Below are positions 58,539 through 64,000 of a stretch of DNA of 64,000 nt, piece by piece (position 1 is the first letter of the stretch; each line of letters starts with the position of its first letter). Below the pieces are notes generated by a model. It was given only the letters and a program-made list of their open reading frames with translations, searched no databases and had not been told where the DNA came from. Source of the stretch: an uncultured Verrucomicrobiota bacterium. GTDB lineage: Bacteria > Verrucomicrobiota > Kiritimatiellia > CAIQIC01 > Lenti-01. Location: the NCBI GenBank assembly GCA_937860055.1, contig CALMBO010000029.1, positions 489,372-553,371 on the forward strand. The letters are read 5' to 3'. The translations under genes and the position numbers were made by a program.

Positions 58539-61514
58539 TTACATCCGCGCCAAAACATCCGCAAATGTGTTAGCTACCACATACTCTGCTGATGTTTCAT
58601 GCACGGCCAGCGCTTTGAAATGCGCCTTGCCACACTCGATCTTTGCGCTCTCCTTGTCGCCCAAATCATCCGTGAACAATCCGCCCTTGGTCTCCACCAC
58701 AAAGTATAAACGCTCTCCATCGGGCGTCTCAATCAACACCGCCCAGTCCGGGTTGTACGATCCAAGCGGCGTCGGCACCTTGAACCAACCCGGCAACTTG
58801 GCATAAACCTTTACCGCATCATTTTTCTCCAGGTCATCGGCAAAGGCGGACTCGGTTCCCGAATCGTAAACCACCGACTCGTAGACCGACTTTTTGGCCT
58901 CCGAAAGCATGTTCTTCAGGTACCCGGTTAACTCTTCCTTCTCGAACAACTCTTGGGCGTAGTATTCGCCGTCCCCGATCCGTTGGTACTTGATCCCGTC
59001 CACGATTGCCAACCGCTTGCTGCGGTTGATTGCCTCGCTCGCAATCTCAATGAATTGCTGGGGGTTCCGCTTAAAATCGTCTAGGCGACCACTATCTGCC
59101 AGAATGCGGCAGATCGTGCGCCGCGTCAGTTGCGTCTGGTCCTGCAATTCGGTCAAAAGGTCGGGCAACTCGATGTCCGTCTCATCCAAAGCCACTATTG
59201 CCGCGCCGGCGCGTTCTCTTGCTTCCACACCGGCCTTGCCAATCTGAAGATCCGCCTTACGCCATTGCAGCCGGGCTTTCGGTATCGGCGGACTTTTCTG
59301 AAGGGCCTCGGTGCAGTTAATGATCAACTTCTTGTTGTCGAACTCGACCCGGTACATGGTTTTATGCTTGATCCGGTCCCACAATGCTTTGAACTGCGGA
59401 CTATGCAAAATCGCCTGCCTCGTTCGGACCGACCTCCGCTCGTCGGCATCCTTGATCACCAATCCACCGGCGAGCTTCCTCAGAATTCCCATAATCCGGT
59501 CCCGCTGCTCTGCATATTTCTCAGGAATCACAAGCGTGTCGTCCTTCAGCGCGCGCTTCAAGGCTTCCTGAACCTTGCCTCTGCCGTCAATCATGCCTTT
59601 TGCCCGCAGATGCTCCCAAATCGCCTTGGATTGGTCGAACCCCAACGGCGCATCCAATCCGTCAGCCCCCTTGACCACCACCGCCGCGAACTGGTGCTTC
59701 TCCACAATGCCGAAGCGGATACCCGTATCTTCCTCGATTTCCTTCTGAAGGTTCTCGGCGAACTGCTCGTATCGCTCCGTCGCTATCACCGTTAGCGTGT
59801 TCACCTCGAACCCGCGCACCCGCGCACCCTCTTGGTTCACGCAGATCCGCAGGCCACGCCCGATCGTCTGGCGTCGCTCGCGCTTAGAACCCATTTCGCG
59901 CAACGCGCAAATCTGGAACACGTTCGGATTATCCCACCCCTCACGCAACGCGGAGTGACTGAAGATAAACTTCAAGGGAGTGGCGAAACTCAGGAGCCGT
60001 TCCTTGTCCTTCATAATCAGGTTATACGCCCGCTCGGCGTTTTCCCTACTCCCCTGGTTCCCCTCATCCGTGTCCGTCCATCCGCCCTTCTTGTCTATGG
60101 AGAAGTACCCGTCGTGGACTTCCTCGACGGCATGGCTCAGATCCGCATCTTTGAACAAGGTGCAGTAATCAGGATGCTTCGCAAAACGCCGGTATTCCTC
60201 TTCGAAGATCGCTGCATACGGCCCCTTAACAGCGTTGCCGTCCGCGTCGTACTGTCGGTAATTCTCCACATGATCAATGAAGAACAGGCTTAGCACTTTG
60301 ATGCCCTGCGGGCGCAACCGCTTCTCCTTGTCCAGATGCTCCTTGATTGTACGCCGAATCAACTCCCGCTGGAACGCTAATGCCTGCACATCGCCGTACG
60401 TCTCTCCAGGTTTCAAGTACTTTTCGCCCCCCGGATACCGTAATTCCATGAACTCATTGCCGTCGCCGGCTCGAATCTCGCCCACGCGACAGTCGTTATA
60501 GACTGGCCGCCCGGTCGTCATCTCCAGATTGTCGCCATCCTGAACAATCATCGTCTGCCGCTGCACGCCGCCTGGCGTCTCTATATCTAACTCAACCTTG
60601 GCAGTGATTGACCCGCGCTTGCTCGCAACTGAAAGCAGCTTCACATACGGCCGATTGTGCGCGCCCTCCACCGTGGCTGCAGCCACCTCAATCTGTTTTA
60701 CGAGCTTCCGCTCGTAGGCGTCCACCGCATCCAATCGGTACACCATATTGTGCTTGTCCACGTGCGTCGCCGAGAACCGCAATGTGCACAGGGGATTCAT
60801 GGCCCCCAGCGCCTCCTTGCCGCGCCCTTCAAGCCCGCCGTCCACGCTCTGTGGCTCATCAATGATGAGGATCGGTCGGGTCGCCTTGATTAGGTCAATC
60901 GGCTTGTCGCCCCCGGTCTTCTCGCTATCCTTATAGAGGTTGTTCACGTCCTTCTTGTTGATCGCGCCAACCGTTACCACCATGATCTGGATGTGCGGAC
61001 TTGTAGAGAAGTTCCTCACTTGACCGAGCTTACTGGAGTCATAGAGGAAGTATTCGAACGGCACATTCGCATACAACGCCCGGAAGTGCTCTTCCATCAT
61101 CTGTAGCGACTTGTAAACGCCTTCTTTGATCGCAACGGACGGCACCACGATCACGAACTTGGTGAATCCATACCGCCGGTTTAATTCGAAAATGCTCCGT
61201 AGATAGACATACGTCTTTCCGGTCCCTGTCTCCATCTCCACCGTGAAATCGCCCGAGACCAACTCCGGCGACGGAGGCAACCCATTCCGAAGCTGAATCG
61301 CATGCAAATTTGCAAGCATCTCGTCATCAAGTAGCGTCAGTCGATTGCCCACGCCCTGATCATGTTCCGCAAACCCCAGCCGCATCTGCGGGTCCATCGC
61401 ACCACTCACCACCGTGAACTCGGTACGACAGATTTCCTGCCCGCGAAAGAGATCGCACACTGCTTCAAAGGCCGCACGCTGGTAATCGAGATCGGGTTCA
61501 AAATGTAACTTCAT
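58539..61514 (-). CDS. res: Type III restriction enzyme Res subunit
   Basis: A 991-aa SF2 helicase-nuclease. Motif I is ETGTGKTYVYL near residue 96, the DEAD-type motif II is IIDEPQS near 218, and SATH is motif III (LRFSATHVDKHN). Motif V/VI regions are SALREGWDNPNVFQICALRE and RQTIGRGLRICVN. The C-terminal endonuclease has NPDWAVLIETPDGERLYFVV followed by ETKGG, a PD-(D/E)XK site. With Mod it would cut DNA between head-to-head unmodified sites. The ATG at 61514 fits the family opening. Confidence 0.95.
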   Translation of the reverse strand: MKLHFEPDLDYQRAAFEAVCDLFRGQEICRTEFTVVSGAMDPQMRLGFAEHDQGVGNRLTLLDDEMLANLHAIQLRNGLPPSPELVSGDFTVEMETGTGKTYVYLRSIFELNRRYGFTKFVIVVPSVAIKEGVYKSLQMMEEHFRALYANVPFEYFLYDSSKLGQVRNFSTSPHIQIMVVTVGAINKKDVNNLYKDSEKTGGDKPIDLIKATRPILIIDEPQSVDGGLEGRGKEALGAMNPLCTLRFSATHVDKHNMVYRLDAVDAYERKLVKQIEVAAATVEGAHNRPYVKLLSVASKRGSITAKVELDIETPGGVQRQTMIVQDGDNLEMTTGRPVYNDCRVGEIRAGDGNEFMELRYPGGEKYLKPGETYGDVQALAFQRELIRRTIKEHLDKEKRLRPQGIKVLSLFFIDHVENYRQYDADGNAVKGPYAAIFEEEYRRFAKHPDYCTLFKDADLSHAVEEVHDGYFSIDKKGGWTDTDEGNQGSRENAERAYNLIMKDKERLLSFATPLKFIFSHSALREGWDNPNVFQICALREMGSKRERRQTIGRGLRICVNQEGARVRGFEVNTLTVIATERYEQFAENLQKEIEEDTGIRFGIVEKHQFAAVVVKGADGLDAPLGFDQSKAIWEHLRAKGMIDGRGKVQEALKRALKDDTLVIPEKYAEQRDRIMGILRKLAGGLVIKDADERRSVRTRQAILHSPQFKALWDRIKHKTMYRVEFDNKKLIINCTEALQKSPPIPKARLQWRKADLQIGKAGVEARERAGAAIVALDETDIELPDLLTELQDQTQLTRRTICRILADSGRLDDFKRNPQQFIEIASEAINRSKRLAIVDGIKYQRIGDGEYYAQELFEKEELTGYLKNMLSEAKKSVYESVVYDSGTESAFADDLEKNDAVKVYAKLPGWFKVPTPLGSYNPDWAVLIETPDGERLYFVVETKGGLFTDDLGDKESAKIECGKAHFKALAVHETSAEYVVANTFADVLARM

Positions 61515-61648
61515 GCCAGTTTTCCTAATGTCGGCTGCGCCTTCCTGTTGCAATAACAACTCCATTGCTTCAGCATCATTAGTATTTGCAATGCAACAGC
61601 CTTATCGCAGAGCAAGCCATCAATTCGCCCTCGCGCCATAGAGACATT

Positions 61649-62104
61649 CTAGGCGCCACGTGCATTTAACGTTTGGAACCACTTTTTGAACCCCTCGAAT
61701 GACATAGTACTAGACTGTTCGCGCGTAATCCCTCCGGAGGCAACTGGCTGCATGTCCATGACATGGATCAAATGAAACTCACGTTCCGTTCTTCCTTGAA
61801 GTCTTGCATGATCTTCATCTTCGTAGTTCACCAAGAAAAGTGAACCCGCCAGCGTTTTGGTTAGACGCCATAGTGACGCGAACTTCCTCCAGTTCTTATC
61901 CCAGTATCGAGAAGGATGACTATTGCTTGGCTTCACGGTCGCATGGTCGCATTTCAAGAATTCGATGACAACCCATGAACCTTCCCGTTCAAAGTAGTAT
62001 ATAGAGTCGACATCAAAGCCATATGTGACATTGCCGGCAAGAGCCTCGATAATCAGCAATTTGCTCGCGTCATCAGCTTTCTTAATAGGTTTTGACTCAT
62101 TCAT
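61649..62104 (-). CDS. Small protein between mod and res, possible nuclease fold
   Basis: A 151-aa protein. VTYGFDVDSIYYFEREGSWV and VIEFLKCD give an Asp, then strand, then E-F-L-K, reminiscent of a PD-(D/E)XK core. Then come RYWDKNWRKFASLWRLTKTL and a hydrophobic strand, LFLVNYEDED. AGGAG lies upstream of the ATG. It begins 10 bp after mod stop, and 134 bp separates it from res. Alternatively it is a system-specific adaptor. Homology is not certain. Confidence 0.5.
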   Translation of the reverse strand: MNESKPIKKADDASKLLIIEALAGNVTYGFDVDSIYYFEREGSWVVIEFLKCDHATVKPSNSHPSRYWDKNWRKFASLWRLTKTLAGSLFLVNYEDEDHARLQGRTEREFHLIHVMDMQPVASGGITREQSSTMSFEGFKKWFQTLNARGA

Positions 62105-62114
62105 GTAGGATCTC

Positions 62115-64000
62115 CTAGATGCTCCGCACAGTGTCCATGCCCGCCTGCTCAAGTATTGCCGTAAGGTTAGTCTTCGCAACATCATCCACGAACGCGCTAT
62201 CTCGGAACACAACAGTAGACTCTCCTGTCGGTGCCAGCGACTTGTGCCATTCAACGATTCCGAGAGCCAGCGCCTCAGAGTCCTCTCGGCTAATCTCAGC
62301 TGCAAGGCATACCAGTAATATACCGGCGCCGATGCTTTGCACCGATTTTCCGGCAATCGTTTTTTCCTCAATCGGCACACAGAGATCCAATCCAAGTTTA
62401 AGCATCAGCTCAAATAAGATGTCGGATGCGGTGCGGTCTGTCTTCAGGTGTTCAATCGATGCCTCAAGCGTGGCTGCCAGCCGCTCGCGATCTGGTTCCC
62501 ATGTCTGAATATTACTAGACGCTAATTTGAAAGTTCTAAAACCGACATCACCACTAAATAGAGCGTTGTCCGTCCGTATTTTATTACCTGCGCGGCGCAT
62601 ACGTTCTTTCGTTATCTCCGCTATATTGTTTGCCAGAGCATTTTTCCTGCAGTAAGCAGCCGCGAATTTCTGGTCTTTGTCGTCTGCATCAAGTGGTTCC
62701 GGAAGTTGCACGAGAATGAACCGGCGCTTTCCACCATCCGCTGCGTTCTGTTCGAATACGGCATGGCCAGTAGTTCCAGAACCAGCAAAAAAATCCATGA
62801 CGATGGAATCTGCTCGGTCGTGCGTGCCAAGTTGAATGAAACGGCGGAGCAATTCGACCGGCTTCGGGTTGTCAAACACCGCTTCGCCAAGTAATTCCTT
62901 CAAATCACGTGTCGCATTCGTGGTTGTATCGATTTCATTCCAGATCGTCTTCGCAACTTTGCCCCGTTCTTCAGCTTCGCTTAAGAATCGCTTGCGTTGC
63001 GGTCCAGCCTCACCGCTTGCGCCAAACACAATTCGGTTGTCGGCAAGTAACTGTTGGAAGACCGTATACTCATTTTTCCAACTGCATCCAGGGTTTGGTT
63101 TATATACCTCACCAGTCTTCGGATTCTTTATCTGATACAACTGATTTGGCCGTTCGCCCCCAACCTGGAAGGGGTCTGCTTTCCACGGTCCTCTCGGATC
63201 GTTATCCGGGTTCGCAAAACCATCACCATCCTCCGGCATCCGGAAGTGTGCCCGATTTTCAACAAAGTAATCTTTTGACTTTGCATAGATGAGGTTATGG
63301 GTATGGGAAACGGAGATCAGGGCAGTATTAGTCACCGACTTGGTCGAGTTCCAAATCACACAACCGATGAAATTAGTATCGCCATATATTTCATCCAATA
63401 TGCAGCGCAGATTTGCCGACTCTACGTCCGAGATTGAGACAACCAAGATTCCGTCCTCACGAAGCAGATTGCGCGCCAACTTCATCCGAGGGTAAATCAT
63501 ATTTAACCAGTCGGTGTGGAAACGCCCAGACAACTCAGTGTTGGAGGACAACTTGCGACCGCTTTTATCAGACTGCTTGGTGAGCTCAAGGTAATTGCGG
63601 ATATTGTCCCTGTAGTCATCAGGGTAGACAAAATCCCCCCCCGTGTTATAGGGAGGGTCAATATAGATCAACTTTACTTGTCCCACGTATGTCTTCTGTA
63701 GAAGTTTCATCACCTCCAGATTGTCTCCCTCAATCATTAAGTTCTGCGTCTTTTCCCAATCCACGCTCTCTTCCTGACAAGGTCTCAACGTTCCCGTTGA
63801 AGGCGTCAGCGCCAGTTGTCTGGCCAGCCGTTTGCCATGCCAGTTGAGCCCGTACTTCTCTTCGGCATCCGTAACAGTCTTGTCTCCGATAAGTCCTTTA
63901 AGTACGTCCACATTGACACACACGCCATGCTTGCCCTCTGTAACCAATTCAGGGAATAACGCCGTGAGCCGCGCCACATTATCGGATACGATATCTGGAC
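62115..64000 (-). CDS. mod: Type III modification methylase Mod subunit, 5' end missing
   Basis: About 628 residues are visible and the frame runs off the window edge, so the start is outside. The beta-class order is seen: motif IV DPPYNTGGDFVYPDD comes before the AdoMet motif I at DFFAGSGTTGHAVFEQNA. The N-terminal lead (ARLTALFPELVTEGKHG) and PCQEESVDWEKTQNLMIEGD are typical of Mod. It would methylate adenine on one strand of an asymmetric site and give Res its specificity. No simple-sequence tract for phase variation is visible in the part present. Confidence 0.93.
   Translation of the reverse strand, partial: PDIVSDNVARLTALFPELVTEGKHGVCVNVDVLKGLIGDKTVTDAEEKYGLNWHGKRLARQLALTPSTGTLRPCQEESVDWEKTQNLMIEGDNLEVMKLLQKTYVGQVKLIYIDPPYNTGGDFVYPDDYRDNIRNYLELTKQSDKSGRKLSSNTELSGRFHTDWLNMIYPRMKLARNLLREDGILVVSISDVESANLRCILDEIYGDTNFIGCVIWNSTKSVTNTALISVSHTHNLIYAKSKDYFVENRAHFRMPEDGDGFANPDNDPRGPWKADPFQVGGERPNQLYQIKNPKTGEVYKPNPGCSWKNEYTVFQQLLADNRIVFGASGEAGPQRKRFLSEAEERGKVAKTIWNEIDTTTNATRDLKELLGEAVFDNPKPVELLRRFIQLGTHDRADSIVMDFFAGSGTTGHAVFEQNAADGGKRRFILVQLPEPLDADDKDQKFAAAYCRKNALANNIAEITKERMRRAGNKIRTDNALFSGDVGFRTFKLASSNIQTWEPDRERLAATLEASIEHLKTDRTASDILFELMLKLGLDLCVPIEEKTIAGKSVQSIGAGILLVCLAAEISREDSEALALGIVEWHKSLAPTGESTVVFRDSAFVDDVAKTNLTAILEQAGMDTVRSI

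Noticed and set aside
26101..64000. Integrase or transposase gene for the element
   Set aside because: None of the frames shows tyrosine-recombinase, serine-recombinase or DDE motifs; despite Mu-like head genes there is no Mu A/B-like transposase in the window.

Overview
The window is GC-rich bacterial DNA with Gram-negative outer-membrane genes (Kdo transferase, LpxA, FabZ, a type II secretion secretin). Secreted proteins with Ca-binding DxDxDG repeats, a palindrome array inside tilS and the overall gene set suggest a member of the PVC group, perhaps Kiritimatiellota or another Verrucomicrobiota lineage. This placement is an inference from gene content; no rRNA is present.

Positions 1 to about 26,100 look like ordinary chromosome. 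A leftward operon fabZ-lpxA-gspD-gspE-gspF-waaA is tightly coupled by ATGA overlaps. A rightward set follows: tRNA-Leu, a secreted endonuclease I, a secreted lectin-like protein, a three-subunit molybdenum hydroxylase (xanthine dehydrogenase type) and a secreted Ala/Glu/Pro/Val-rich protein. A MocA-like nucleotidyltransferase and glycogen synthase face it. Next come a DEDDh exonuclease, then leftward tilS-serS, an apparently inactive archaemetzincin-like protein, a PilZ-like protein, argH with a zinc ribbon protein, ruvX-truA, a flavodiiron protein and a membrane-anchored coiled coil, ending at tRNA-Thr and tRNA-Pro.

From the tRNA-Pro (26,024-26,100) to the window end the content is mobile. 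No integrase was found, so the far end lies outside the window. Positions 26.3-29.7 kb hold accessory genes (SNase, SRAP, a predicted nuclease, a SLOG-type protein). Positions 29.9-34.0 kb hold a rightward module with an autoregulated repressor and an ArdC/ImmA-type metalloprotease. Positions 34.0-35.8 kb hold umuDC under a GAAC-N4-GTTC SOS box. Positions 35.8-48.5 kb hold a Mu-like head and packaging module: terminase, DUF935 portal, I-type protease, capsid and decoration proteins, and an internal protein with an SNase domain. No recognisable tail genes are present. Positions 49.6-55.8 kb hold an early region: D5-type primase-helicase, RadC, an ArdC-like domain, zinc proteins and HTH regulators. 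Two long gene-free blocks (1.1 and 0.7 kb) are dense in hairpins and short repeats.

Positions 55.9-64.0 kb hold a leftward cluster that ends in a strong terminator: type III restriction-modification mod (cut by the window edge), a 151-aa possible nuclease, res, and two further genes of 390 and 444 aa. The arrangement suggests that the two extra proteins belong with the restriction system. The best candidates for new biology are this five-gene unit, the tail-less capsid element with its paired phage-specific promoters, and the structured non-coding blocks.
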